Shown here piece after piece: positions 10,626 to 21,448 of a stretch of 64,000 nt of DNA (position 1 is its first letter; the number at the start of each line of letters is the position of its first letter). A program made the position numbers and the translations under genes. The notes beneath the pieces were generated by a model. That model worked only from the letters and a program-made list of their open reading frames with translations, was not told where the DNA came from and did not search any database. Source of the DNA: Liopterus haemorrhoidalis (Eukaryota; Arthropoda; Insecta; Coleoptera; Dytiscidae); the NCBI GenBank assembly GCA_963971575.1, contig OZ020624.1:8366903-8430902 (forward strand). The letters are read 5' to 3'.

Positions 10626-10958
10626 ATTACTTTCAATGCACTTTACGGTTGCTGGGCCGGCAACTGATACATCAATTGGCCAATAACGGCCACGGGGACA
10701 CCGGGATACTGGCCCAGTACGAAATGCCAGCACTGGCCCATTACTTACAATGCCGGGGAGTATGTGCTTTACCAGCACTGGCCCGTATAAAAATGTTTGC
10801 TGGGTGCATTCAAAGTAATATCATTATAACACTGAAAACAGTTTAACAATAGAAGCTATTGTTAAACTGTTTTTGGTGACTTTATTTTGAGAGATTGGCA
10901 GTACTACTCCAATAACCACAAATATTCTTGATAACCACAAATTAAAACAATTTGTAAG

Positions 10959-11182
10959 CAGAGCCGCAGTAAGGAAAACTGCGTTTTGACGCCCTTGGCA
11001 AAAAAAAGTGGTCCTCACTTCCCAAAATCCAAGTGATGAGCAAAAAAAAAAAAAGGGCCTCACCTTCCAAAATCCAAGTGATGAGCAAAAAAAAGGTCCT
11101 CACCTTCGCAATGTGGCGCACTTTTCCTTAGTGCGCTAGGGGCCGTCGCCCCCTCCGCCCCCCCCCCATTACTGCGGCTCTG
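10959..11182. mobile_element. hAT MITE, CAGAGCCGCAG family, copy 2
   Basis: CAGAGCCGCAGTAAGG to ATTACTGCGGCTCTG. Exact 8-bp TSD TTTGTAAG at 10951-10958 and 11183-11190. Contains two copies of AAATCCAAGTGATGAGCA followed by poly-A. Non-coding. Confidence 0.95.
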
Positions 11183-11294
11183 TTTGTAAGTATTAGCTAA
11201 TTGAGATAATAGCCTTTTAAATAATTTAGAAAGGTGCTGTTTTTAATGCTTGCCTCAGGCGAAGGAACCTCTTTCCAAAATAGATCGGTCAAGG

Positions 11295-11337
11295 ACTGGA
11301 TATAAGGGTTCCTGAGTTATAACTACAAAACCCTAAA
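11295..11337 (+). repeat. M2-like terminus fragment
   Basis: ATATAAGGGTTCCTGAGTTA then AACTACAAAACCCTAAAAG resembles the right terminus of M2 elements. The rest of the element is absent. Confidence 0.4.
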
Positions 11338-12631
11338 AGCTTATGCTCAATTTTTAGATATTATTCAACCATGGTTGAGAACCTACTGCCGTATGAGCTA
11401 CACCTTACTGTATTTATTAATTCCGTAATTTTTTTGTATAACTTTTCAGTGTGGAACAGGCATAAATGTAATTTTTTACGGATCAGAAATACTTGTGTCA
11501 CATCACCAATTCATTTTTAATGATAGGAAATAAACAACACAAATGTATTTCCTTTTCAAATTAATCCAATATCAAGATAAGTCATCAAACTATATCTTTA
11601 TAATCAACAAATAGAATAAAAAAGTAAAAGCCGGCAGTCGCGTATCAAAGTCTGAAACAATATTTAAATTAAGCTACCAACTAAGATTCCACTTGACATC
11701 TGTAGTCAACGGCAAAAGGCTGACATTTAGATGGATCACCTCATCACCAGACTACCGGCAACGATACACATTCACTTATCTGGAATATCTGTTGAAGTAG
11801 ATCGATCATGATCGTCGGTAAGTCGCACTGCAGCCGCCAATCAAAGGAATGTTTATGCTGTAGTTTAAGTTTGTTGTGGTATGCGCGGTTTTCTGTTGAA
11901 CGACCTATATGCGACTGATTGATCGTCTCAGTGATTGATTATGAAGGTGGAAACTACGTTGATATAAACATGGATTCCGGTGATATGCCTCAATGACTAT
12001 ATTTGATAAAAATAGCAGAATGATGAGAATGTGGTTAGGGGACTTTTTTTCAGTTTAACACTGGAAAGGTTTTAGTGAGAAAAATAGGGTTACTTGTAGT
12101 GATGGAAAGGGAAAGAGAGTATTAATCTGTAGCATAAAAGTAAATTTCGAATATATCTTCGTTCATCATGAATTGAGCAGAGTTGTCAACGTCCACCACA
12201 ATCATTTCTCTTCTAGACATAGAGATACAGAGAGAACATGAACAGGGTTTATGGACGAGGTAAGTGTAGCAGAGTGCGGCAGGAGAAACAGGCAGCCGCC
12301 ATATTTGGCTTGATCTAAACATTAGTTTATATCTATGTAATATCTGCATTATGATTTGTTGGCAGAACCATCTCCAAGAACTGCAGGTGTGTCCGTGCAG
12401 TCGGTGCAGAAGAAGGATCAAAGTGTGCATTGCAAATAATTAAAGTCAATCCGTGATCTTAACTCTAAAAATCTAAAATTTTAGTTTTGTCCTAGGTTTT
12501 TTTTTATATAATTAGAGACAAGCGTAGAATAATGTATGTAGATATCAATTTTTATTTATCCTTTCTAACTGCAGACAGTCGTGCAGAAAATATTGTATAA
12601 TACGAGGAAATATAATACTCGTACTCATGCA
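11338..12631. other. Unassigned sequence, possibly host
   Basis: No repeat pair or known coding motif found. A 102-codon minus-strand frame at 12122-12430 is Cys/Met rich and matches no family I recognise. The stretch looks less repetitive than its surroundings and could be host intergenic or intronic DNA. Confidence 0.3.
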
Positions 12632-12634
12632 TTA

Positions 12635-13826
12635 TACCTTTTTCACACTAGAACTTTAATACCCTTTTCACACTAGAACTTTAAGATCGGATGTTAAAGT
12701 GAATGTATCTTTAAACGCTAATGTGAAACCGTATGGCCTCGTCTAAATACAAGCGATGTTTAAGACAGAGATCTGCGTCTTAAACATCGTCCGCATTGCC
12801 AACATAATTTCTATTATAAAAATACTCTTTGAATTTGTGCTGTCAACATTTTGTATTATCATAAACAAGAATACTGTATTATATCGACGTTATAAGAAGT
12901 TTATACTTATTGTTATAATAAAATTATTTATTTTAATAATGTGTTTAATAAAATACAGAGCTACAATAATTGAGATAAAATGTATCGACTTACATGTTAA
13001 TACAGGTGTAATATATTCTTTATTGTAGTGTCTTTATTGTAGAATGAAATGAAATATCCATATTTGTTTATAATAATTCAAAATGTGCGTCTGCGCAGAC
13101 AGTTCAAAACTGGTAATTTCATGACGGTAACTTAAGGACAAAATTACTGTAGCTGATGACAGCACCGGAGATTTAAATATCAAGTGTGAAAGCATACCGA
13201 CGTTAAACATCGGGGAACTTTAAGTTCACTCGTCTTAAAGTTCTAGTGTGAAAAGGGTATAAGACGAGTGAACTTAAAGTTCACCGATGTTTAACATCGG
13301 TTTGCTTTCACACTTGAGATTTAAATCTCCGGTGCTGTCATCAGCTACAGTAATTTTGTCCTTAAGTTACCGTCAGGAAATTACCAGTTTTGAACTGTCA
13401 TATTTTGAATTATTATAAACAAATATGGATATTTCATTTCATTCTACAATAAAGACACTACAATAAAGAATATATTACACCTGTATTAACATGTAAGTCG
13501 ATACATTTTATCTCAATTATTGTAGCTCTGTATTTTATTAAACACATTATTAAAATAAATAATTTAATTATAACAATAAGTATAAACTTCTTATAACGTC
13601 GATATAATACAGTATTCTTGTTTATGATAATACAAAATGTTGACAGCACAAATTCAAAGAGTATTTTTATAATAGAAATTATGTTGGCAATGCGGACGAT
13701 GTTTAAGAGGCAGATCTCTGTCTTCAACACCGCTTGTATTTAGACGAGGTCATACGGTTTCACATTAGCGTTTAAAGACACATTCACTTTAACATCCGAT
13801 CTTAAAGTTCTAGTGTGAAAAGGGTA
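12635..13826. mobile_element. Head-to-head pair of Harbinger-like MITEs
   Basis: Two ~600-bp copies lie in opposite orientation (12660-13259 and about 13260-13826). Termini are TACCCTTTTCACACTAGA. The second copy lacks its inner ~25-bp terminus, and the first is preceded by an extra diverged terminus at 12635-12659. TTA flanks the whole compound at 12632-12634 and 13827-13829, a TSD typical of PIF/Harbinger. A single copy of the family is at 44516-45093. A 90-codon frame is present in each copy but looks passive. Confidence 0.85.
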
Positions 13827-13829
13827 TTA

Positions 13830-14188
13830 GCCTCTTTTTTAACTCATGGGATTTCTGCACTCACCTACGATCATACGATCATACTTCCTCTTCGTGAAAA
13901 AAGTACTGCTTTATGCACTTGTAATAAATATTTTTTTACGTTTTTTTTTGCATTTTTACACGCAAGTATTTCAGGTAAAAAACACATTTTTACGCTTAAA
14001 AAAATAAGTAAAATATACACGTAAAGTACAGAGCGATCATGAAATCTTGTCCATTGTGCAATAGTTGACAGAAACATTTAGTTATCAAACTTATTTCCAA
14101 GGATATGTATACATAGGCGTACATTCTATTTTTATTACCTTATAGGAATTGATTATTAAATGAACACTATTTTTCTCTACACGCCAAT
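13830..14188. other. Unassigned sequence
   Basis: AT-rich, no recognised element or gene; the open frames on both strands overlap each other. Confidence 0.3.
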
Positions 14189-14346
14189 CAGGGTTGGACT
14201 GGGATTAAAATGTGTACCGGGAAATCTGGAGGAAGTCGGGCCACTATATATATATATATATATTTTTATCATTTTGATTTTCGGGCCAATTGAGCCTTCG
14301 GGCCACCGGGAAATTCCCGGTATCCCGCCGGGCCAATCCAACCCTG
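14189..14346. mobile_element. 158-bp hAT MITE
   Basis: Termini CAGGGTTGGACTGG and CCAATCCAACCCTG are inverted; the body has GGGCC motifs and a short TA tract. Exact 8-bp TSD ACGCCAAT at 14181-14188 and 14347-14354. Non-coding. Confidence 0.95.
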
Positions 14347-14573
14347 ACGCCAATGAGTTAACAAGAGGTGTTAAGTTAGAAACACGTATTTTCGTTGTCT
14401 CTCGGGTAAGTTCGAGAGAACGAAGTAATCTGATTGGTTCTTTGTTAAATTGGGAGTTTCAGCTGTGGATTAAAATACAATTTTGATATTTTTAAACTTA
14501 TTGTTTACTGTTATGTAACTGACAAGAAATTTTGATCGCACGGTATATGCCACATTATTGGACATAATGTAAA

Positions 14574-15166
14574 ACTGCGTTCAGAGCTCTTAAATTAGTC
14601 CACTATAGACTATTACTTGTGTACTGTTGATTGTCACTACAAGTTTGTCATATGGTAACGCGAGCAACCGTTCAGAGCACTAAATTGAATGCGTTATACC
14701 TTGTCGATTGTGGTTAGTTTTCCAAACTTTGTAGCTGTTTTAATAAGACAGACATATAAACACACATTGGCAACTCAGTCTACATCGTTGAGAACTTTGT
14801 ATGCCTTTACATAACCTAACAAAATATCTCCCCGATTACAACAAATCTCGCCCAAAATTACAAAGACGAACAGTAAATATGGTCAAATTAGGTAATTAAT
14901 TAGATTTGATTAGTAAAAATCTAGGGCAGTAGAATTAGGAAAACGATAATAGATAATACATTTTACGAAGGGATTTACGGTCTTTCACGGACAAAAATGG
15001 TGTCTATATGAACCCTTGCCAGATGACGCTGCCGTGGTTGGTAGACACATAGATGTCGTACTGTTTGTAACGCATTAATTTCCATAGCTGTAAACGCTGC
15101 CTTAAACGTTAAAACTATCTACTAAACTTATCCACAACGCACAATTTAAGAACTCTGAACGCACCT
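14574..15166. mobile_element. Probable MITE with TGCGTTCAGAG termini
   Basis: Left TGCGTTCAGAGCTCTTAAAT and right ATTTAAGAACTCTGAACGCA form ~22-bp inverted repeats, and an internal CGTTCAGAGCACTAAATT is a third copy of the motif. No TSD identified. Non-coding. Confidence 0.55.
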
Positions 15167-15237
15167 TAAGCTCCTATTAAAGTACAACTGGTACTCTTTG
15201 AATAAATAATGCGAATTTGTACGAACCGACTGAAAGC

Positions 15238-15642
15238 TATACTCTATCTCAGAAAGACTGATAGTAATAAAATTTATTATTTGTAAAAAGTTATTGTTTT
15301 CTCACACAGAAGCGGCAAAACAAAAGCGACAAAATATGAATAGTTCGAAACGAAATATTGTTAAAAACAACCGAGTGTGCCGCACATAGTATATGGGAAT
15401 ACGAACTAGGATTAAACACAATAGACCATAAAAATTTGATCCTAAAATTTTGAGGAAAAATATGGTCACAGGGGTTTGTTTAATAATATGATAAATATGG
15501 TCACAGGCGTGCGTTTAATAAAATGATAAATAGTAATATAGAAATACACAAAACCAATTTAAACGTGTTTAAAATGCGCACGCCACTCGTAACTGTCTGA
15601 CAAAATGATTTATTACTATCAGTCTTTTTGAGATAGAGTATA
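15238..15642. mobile_element. MITE with 34-bp TIRs
   Basis: TATACTCTATCTCAGAAAGA (continuing to ~15271) is repeated in reverse complement at about 15609-15642 with one mismatch. 405 bp, non-coding, TSD not clear. Confidence 0.65.
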
Positions 15643-16305
15643 ATTGTTTTACAATGCATCTTCGAAAATAACGCAAAGTGGTGTATAGGTGTACATACCA
15701 TGTTCTTTTAATTAAACAAGAGATTAGTTTTGTAAAGGATGAAAAGTGTAGTAACTTTCCCTTAAAAATATTCAAATAATCTTCACGAAAACAGTGAATA
15801 TGACAGTAGTTTTGACGTTTTAACTCTATTTGTACATTTTCTTTCAAACATTCTAAATAACAAACAAGTAAAAATTTCTACCTCCCGCAGCTAAATTCGT
15901 AGAACCATTCAATCAAATGACAAGTGAACAATTGTCAAACCAAAACAAGTAGTTTCACCCAGAGCACTAGATGTCTCATTGAAACCATATTTCTTACAGA
16001 CATTTGAAGATGCGTAGTCGAATGTCCAGTGGGTGAGTAATGATCCCGCTGGGCAAATAACATAGGATGTACTGTCACACTGGTATTATTGCTCTGGGCT
16101 TCCGAGTTTAGGGGATAATACACATTTTATGATAGACCTTTTAAAGAATGTGGCCTACAAATATAAAGGAATGGTGTCACTCTTGTTACTTCGGGAATTT
16201 TATTATTGTTTTGTTTAGTTCTGACTTCTTTAATAAAACATTTTTCATATTTGCTTTCCATTTACGAACATGCGGATATTATAGGGGGAAAGGCGTACTT
16301 TAGGA
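15643..16305. other. Unassigned sequence
   Basis: Overlapping short frames on the minus strand (15569-15847, 15935-16123) have no recognisable domain. No repeat pair found. Confidence 0.3.
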
Positions 16306-16382
16306 CAGTGTTTCTCAACCTTTTCTGGCATGGGACCCCCAAAAATAACTTAAATATTGTCTGCGGCCCCCTATATATATAT
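16306..16382 (+). mobile_element. hAT left terminus (CAGTGTTTCTCAACC)
   Basis: CAGTGTTTCTCAACCTTTTC followed by GGGACCCCC and GCGGCCCCC is a typical hAT end. The nearest candidate right end is GTTTGAGAAACGCTG at 17781-17795, but the flanking 8-mers (CTTTAGGA and TCCTATAA) differ, so they may not belong together. Confidence 0.55.
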
Positions 16383-17229
16383 ACCCTTACCATAATTATG
16401 AAACATTAAACCGGGACAAGAACGGGAGCTAGGGCAAAGGAAAAAATTTAACCACAAAAAATTGTTTTATTATTAAGTCTTACAAAAGAAATATGCAGAT
16501 GGTCTACTGCAGCAGAAAGTTAATTATTTTATTTATTGTACCTGTACAACAAATATTTTTAAGAGCAGGTTCTAACTTATAAATTGTTGTTGCTATACCA
16601 ATATAATTCAATATTCATTTAGTCAATAATCGGGATTTATGAAAATGATTTAAAAAATAGTTTTGTTTCTCTAGTTATAGCCGATAGTGTATGCATGTAT
16701 GTGTTTCTATATTGTCCATAGAAGCACATTCTACATAATAATGACTTACATTATAAAATTAACAAAAATTTCTACAAATACCTTTCCAGTAGCTCTAATT
16801 TTGGTCTGCATGGAGTCCAAACACTAAAATCCACACTATAACACACTATTTCAAGTATTTTCTGCACTTTTATCACTTAAAAATAACTAAAAACGTCAGA
16901 AAAAAATGAAGACGCCACTTGCAAAAATCACGTATCACTACATATCAAGATGGTTAATACTGATAAAGCTCATTAAGGAATATACTCATTAACAATTAAT
17001 ACATAAGGAACAGAATTGCTTAAAATAATTCTTTATGAGAATAAACACATATATTAATATTTTATCAATAGTATACAGGTGGTTGAAATTGAACTACCGG
17101 GCCCAATACACTATTTTTTTATTATTGAAGATGAGGTATAACGTTAAATTTGGAAGTTACTTGGTAGTACATAATCTAAAATAGTTTATATTTTGTTACT
17201 TTGTATCTTTATATAAATGGTTATACATT

Positions 17230-17487
17230 TTGATTGAGGATTTATTAAAATTTCAGAGCTATAGCGTTCGAGACACGGCCTATATGGTAAAATGGGAAGA
17301 CAGAGCTGATAATAGGATGACTTTTGGGCTATCAATGATAATTCTGAGATCTCAGAAAGGGATGAAAATTACTATTGGAAGTATAATGGAGTTATCTCTC
17401 GAGAATTTTATTCAGGTTAATTTTTTTATTTACGGGTTCATTTGGAGGGCTAAGGTAATTTCCCCCCCCCCCCCCCGGGCATTATGA
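17230..17487 (+). other. Open frame of unknown nature between hAT ends
   Basis: An 85-codon frame starting MIEDLLKFQSYSVRD; another frame of the same stretch reads DDFWAINDNSEISERDE. I recognise neither. A poly-C run (about 17463-17476) ends it. It lies between two unpaired hAT termini and may be part of a decayed element or an old exon. Confidence 0.2.
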
Positions 17488-17524
17488 CCTTAAGACCTGG
17501 TCTTTCCACCTTCATTTAAACCAC

Positions 17525-17722
17525 TAGGTAACTTATCCGACAGATAATGTTATCTGGCACTTTATCTTCTGAATAAATGTCATTACCAAACAGTGAATTC
17601 AATACATCAGTCTCATTATCCGTTAGATAATTATCCGATAGATAAATTTGTATTGAAAGACGAAATGACATTTATTCAGCACAGAAAGTATCATATAACC
17701 TTATCTGTCAGATAGTTACCTG
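17525..17722. mobile_element. 198-bp MITE with ~65-bp TIRs
   Basis: AGGTAACTTATCCGACAGAT at the left pairs with ATCTGTCAGATAGTTACCT at the right, and the similarity continues inward to GAATAAATGTCATT on both sides. Non-coding. TSD not evident. Confidence 0.7.
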
Positions 17723-17725
17723 GAG

Positions 17726-17795
17726 CAGTGTTTCCCAACCGCACCAACCATATATATATAGTAGGGGGCCGCGGCCCCCCGTTTGAGAAACGCTG
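17726..17795. mobile_element. 70-bp hAT relic (both termini)
   Basis: CAGTGTTTCCCAACC on the left and GTTTGAGAAACGCTG on the right, with GGGGGCCGCGGCCCCCC between. Extremely internally deleted, or two unrelated ends brought together; flanks ACCTGGAG and TCCTATAA do not match. Confidence 0.5.
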
Positions 17796-18289
17796 TCCTA
17801 TAAGATCAGCAAATTTAAAAAAATAAGTTCTTAATAATAAAACTAAATTCTTAAATTCATCTTATTATTATAAGATGAAAGTTATATGACGATTTCAAGA
17901 ATTTTAAGATATTTTTATTTTTTTAATTTTGATATGAGCTTCTATGTTTTTAAATGTGGCAAATAACCATGGTTAATTTTTATTAATATTTCCAAAAATG
18001 CAAAATAAGGCGAAACATAATTATTTTTAAATTAATAAACGCAATAAATCCAAAGAAATTGTTGTATGTACGATTGTTATATAAATTCTACTATATTTAA
18101 CTATTTAAGTAAGCGAAAAGTAGGTCTTTATGGGAAGAGTAAAAAAAGTAAAAAGTGCCGTAACGTATTATTATTTCACTCTTGCCATAAGCACAATACA
18201 AATGCCAGCGATACATTTTTGGGGTTCTAAACGCGTCTTCCGTAGGAAGATACGTCCAACTGAAAATCCAACTGACGTCCAACTGTTCA

Positions 18290-18414
18290 CGCGGATATTG
18301 CGGATTAGCGGATATGATATATAATCCGCATCCGATCCGCATCCGCACGATTTAAATGATAATTTATCCGCATCTGTAGAAAAATGGCGAATATCCGCGG
18401 ATTTGCAGGGCTCT
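18290..18414. repeat. ATCCGC-rich hAT-like terminus
   Basis: GCGGAT/ATCCGC occurs about ten times on both strands, and the block ends GCAGGGCTCT. Arrays of this kind occur near the ends of some hAT elements. The other end was not found. Confidence 0.4.
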
Positions 18415-18417
18415 ACT

Positions 18418-18540
18418 CATGACTGCGTCTATTAAAACAAGATACTTGGTTTTTTCATTACTGATGATGAGTCCTACTTTACGAGCTCCGACATTAATAA
18501 GGTCCACATCAATAAGTCACTTCCATTTAATTTAAGTATC
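18418..18540 (+). pseudogene. Short mariner-like transposase fragment
   Basis: One frame reads FFITDDESYFTSSDI. The ITDDE-type motif is characteristic of the first catalytic Asp of Tc1/mariner transposases. About 40 codons, with a stop just upstream. Short, so the call is tentative. Confidence 0.4.
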
Positions 18541-18740
18541 CATATTTAGGTAGATAAGACCTTACTGCATTTTTCATTTTTAAATGACTTCTCAATTTGT
18601 CTACATTAAAATTTTTGTGTCGGTGTTTTTTTAATTGGCAATAAACGTGGTAATAAATTACTGCAAGCTGAGCTGATTCAAAAGTTTGGGTAAAATGGGG
18701 GACGGAGAAGGGGATTGGCTCTACCACCCAATATTGTCAC

Positions 18741-18752
18741 CAGCCGCCACTG
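18741..18752. mobile_element. Solo hAT terminus (CAGCCGCCACTG)
   Basis: Right-hand terminus of the CAGTGGCGGCTG hAT family. The adjacent 8-mer is GTACATAC; no left partner with the same 8-mer was found. Confidence 0.45.
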
Positions 18753-19248
18753 GTACATACTATTAATTTTAGTGCAATTTTGAACAAAAAATATTTTCCG
18801 ATACTAGATACCTATGAATGATATTTTATTATAATTTAATTATGTCAATTACAAAACATTTTGTATTTGTTTAGAAATAAATTCATTAAAATGTATATTA
18901 TTTAGTTATCGCAATGAATAATTATGAACGGATATGTGTACAATTGTTATTTACATAATGTAACGTCATTATGTTTAATTGGTTAATAATTGTATATAAA
19001 CCGAAACAAATATCATTTGTTATAATTATTGAGAATATTCACAAATTTCATAACAATGTAACGTGTAATTAAACGATTCCTTGGTTGGGAATACATAGAT
19101 TACATTGGATAAAAGAAGACAATGCTACAAAGACAAGACACCATCTGCAATTCAAAATGGAGTCTACTCGTCAAGAATAAAGAAGTTACAAAATTATAAG
19201 TTATCTGATTTTAATGGTACTGCTAAATCGCCATTAGTACATACAATA
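18753..19248. other. Unassigned AT-rich sequence
   Basis: No gene or repeat recognised. Confidence 0.3.
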
Positions 19249-19715
19249 CGAGGGGTGTTTGATACAGTAGCGGCTGGTGAGTAAAATATTTGGGGGACAC
19301 TTTTTTTCCCATATATATCTATTAAAATATAGTTATACGAGAAAAAAGTAAATAAATAAAAAATATCCGAAAATATGTTCTGCAACTAGAAAAACTGACA
19401 AATCTGGCACTTTTATTAAGATTCATGGTCAATATTATTATTATCATTTTTGTAGTTATTACTTCTATTATTATTATTATTAAAATTGCAATATTATTAA
19501 GACAATGCTTTGTAGTCAGAAACTTAACATATTTGGTTATTAATTAAGAAGATACCTACACATATTCACATATTTAAATATTAGATTTAACCTTTTCGTT
19601 ATGTTCTTTAAATGAACTTCTATACGCAGTATCAAGTTGAAATCGTATATTTACCGATCCCAGCATGGCAAATTTGACCGAATAATGTATAGTTTATAAG
19701 ACACATTATGTTTAA

Positions 19716-20316
19716 AGCCTGTAATACATGATGCGATTTCTCGTTTTGAATCTCGTACGATTTATCGTACGATAATTATTCCTAACGGTATCGGTCACGT
19801 GACTATGCGCAATAATCTACTGCGTCGATATCTGTTCATTTCTATACAATATTTTAGGTCTGGAGCATATATATTGGATGGTTTTCAATATCGTACAAGA
19901 TCTCGTACGAAACTCCTGTAGTACGCGATACAATAATTCTTGTACGATAAATCGTACGAGATTCAAAACGAGAAATCGCATCATGTATTACAGGCTTAAA
20001 GCCTGTAATACATTATTTTTTCTATACAGGCTTTAAGCCTGTAATACATGATGCGATTTCTCGTTTTGAATCTCGTACGATTTATCGTACAAGAATTATT
20101 GTATCGTGTACTACAGGATTTTCGTACGAGATCTTGTACGATATTGAAAACCATCCAATATTTATGCTCCAGACCTAAAATATTGTATAGAAATGAACAG
20201 ATATCGACGCAGTAGATTATTGCGCATAGTCACGTGACCGATACCGTTAGGAATAATTATCGTATGATAAATCGTACGAGATTCAAAACGAGAAATCGCA
20301 TCATGTATTACAGGCT
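19716..20316. mobile_element. Inverted pair of 281-bp MITEs
   Basis: 19716-19996 and 20036-20316 are each 281 bp and almost exact reverse complements. Each ends AGCCTGTAATACATGATGCG and its complement. A 39-bp spacer carries a mini version of the same ends. Internal CGTACGATTTATCGTACG-type palindromes. Inserted in a coding relic of the hAT, whose uninterrupted sequence is visible in copy 2 near 50163-50175; the target duplication looks like TTA but is off by a base. Confidence 0.85.
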
Positions 20317-20349
20317 TTAGAACTTTATCTTTGAAATGTTCAATATCTT

Positions 20350-20622
20350 GGCTGGCCAGATATTTTTTACAGAAAAAGAGTATACTAAAAAAAAGGTCAC
20401 ACTCAAAATACGAGTAATGAGCAAAAATAAGGTCTTCACTCCCAAAATAGAAGTAATGAGCAAAAAAAAAGGTCTTCACTTCCAAAATAGAAGTGATAAA
20501 AACAAGTGACCAGCAAAAAAGAAGTAAATTCAGGGTTTTTTTTTAATAAAAAGTAAGAGTATAGAGGATATTACTCAAAAAAGAGTATAATACTCTAAAA
20601 AAGAGTACGTCTGGTCACCCTA
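20350..20622. mobile_element. TIR element with GGTGACCAGAC ends
   Basis: GGCTGGCCAGATA on the left pairs roughly with GTCTGGTCACCCTA on the right. CTT flanks it at 20347-20349 and 20623-20625. The intact target (GTTAAAGATATTGAAC type) is preserved in hAT copy 2 near 50137. Body contains AAGTGATGAGCAAAAA-like repeats similar to those of the CAGAG MITEs. Confidence 0.6.
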
Positions 20623-21448
20623 CTTTAACACCATTTACTGTATTTATTTTATATGCGTTTGATGAGCAAATCAAACACACGAAACAAAAAAAAAGCATTT
20701 TATTTATCACATCCACACAACCAACTTGCATTTAAATATTATATTTCACTAAACTTTCTATTATGTTCTATTTCCATTTTTATCCTGTTGGGAAATATTC
20801 AATTTTGGCCGATGAGGACCCATATTTTTTATTAATAATTTTGTTTCATAGTTAAGCACGTTAGTTTTAATAAAATATACTGTAATCATTTTCACGTTTA
20901 AGTACTTGTCACAAATCAAAAGGACCGAACTAAGCTACTGGACACCGGCCGTTATTCACTAATACCTACAACACTAACCTTCGCTACTGTTGTCGTTACC
21001 AGTAAATTTTTGCTACATGTGTAGATAAGAACATTAGATATTGCATGTGGCAATGCTGCATCTTGGGACACTCCGTGGAGTGTCCTTCCGAGCATTGTTT
21101 AGTAGATTTAAATTTTTAAAACATTTATATTAAAAATCTTTGAATAAGAAATAATAAAAATAAAAATATGCAGATATTAAATTTAGCTTTTTTACTAATA
21201 ATTTTTAGGAGGTCACTGTCCCAGCACCTCCCTGTCTCAGCCGCCACTGGTTTGATAAGACTTTAATAAGAGATGGCGTTCAAATTGCAAGTTTGATATT
21301 ATTTCTGTCATTTGGTATTCTTTGCAGAAATGTATATATAGAGATAGTATAGAGAATCATTATAGCACATGACTGTCATCTATTCTGTAAGCTTTTCGAC
21401 AATCGTTTTTAAAATATCCTGTTGAAAGTTCCGATTTTCAACACCTCC

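Larger units (their letters stand above)
7443..10804 (-). mobile_element. Family E element, outer copy with a self-insertion
   Basis: Left end CCCAACAAAAATTCAAC, right end ATGTTTGCTGGG; flanked by TG at 7441-7442 and 10805-10806, a 2-bp target duplication. Without the inserted copy (8229-9838) it is 793 + 966 = 1759 bp. The right arm holds a tandem array of a 24-bp GGCCAGTGCTGGCAT-type unit. The left end has no such array, so the element is asymmetric. No transposase motif is present. The inserted copy belongs to the same family and lies in the opposite orientation. Superfamily unknown; a 2-bp TSD that is not TA and subterminal repeats would fit CACTA- or ISL2EU-like elements (inference). Confidence 0.8.
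19265..21249 (-). mobile_element. Non-autonomous hAT (CAGTGGCGGCTG family), copy 1
   Basis: Termini CAGTAGCGGCTGG and CAGCCGCCACTG with an exact 8-bp TSD GTTTGATA (19257-19264, 21250-21257). Reverse-complement homologue of 48943-50632. It shares a coding relic that resembles the region just after the TTF zinc finger of ZMYM1-like hAT transposases, plus a subterminal hairpin GGACACTCCGTGGAGTGTCC near 21068. Two later insertions split the relic: an inverted MITE pair (19716-20316) and a gene-less TIR element (20350-20622). Confidence 0.92.
19249..21340 (+). mobile_element. Mariner terminus interrupted by a hAT
   Basis: CGAGGGGTGTTTGATA at 19249-19264 continues at 21258 with AGACTTTAATAAGAGATGGC and then TTATTTCTGTCATTTGG. 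This matches the terminus of the mariner at 27710-28738 (read from its right end). TA precedes it at 19247-19248. The rest of this mariner is missing or unrecognisable beyond about 21340. The hAT at 19265-21249 is inserted in it. Confidence 0.7.

Noticed and set aside
12756..13730. 90-codon frames conserved between MITE copies (12756-13028 plus, 13458-13730 minus, shorter form at 44723-44914)
   Set aside because: They are very AT-rich (Ile/Leu/Lys), have no recognisable domain, and the conservation is fully explained by copying of the MITE. A selection test would be needed to revive the idea.
17455..17480. Poly-C run as a functional element
   Set aside because: Simple homopolymer; no other evidence.
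16306..17795. One complete hAT between the CAGTGTTTCTCAACC and GTTTGAGAAACGCTG ends
   Set aside because: The 8-bp flanks differ and another left terminus lies immediately before the right one; pairing is not supported.
2415..18752. Single giant hAT joining the solo termini at 2415 or 3629 with that at 18741
   Set aside because: The flanking 8-mers do not match and the interval is full of unrelated complete elements; independent relics are simpler.
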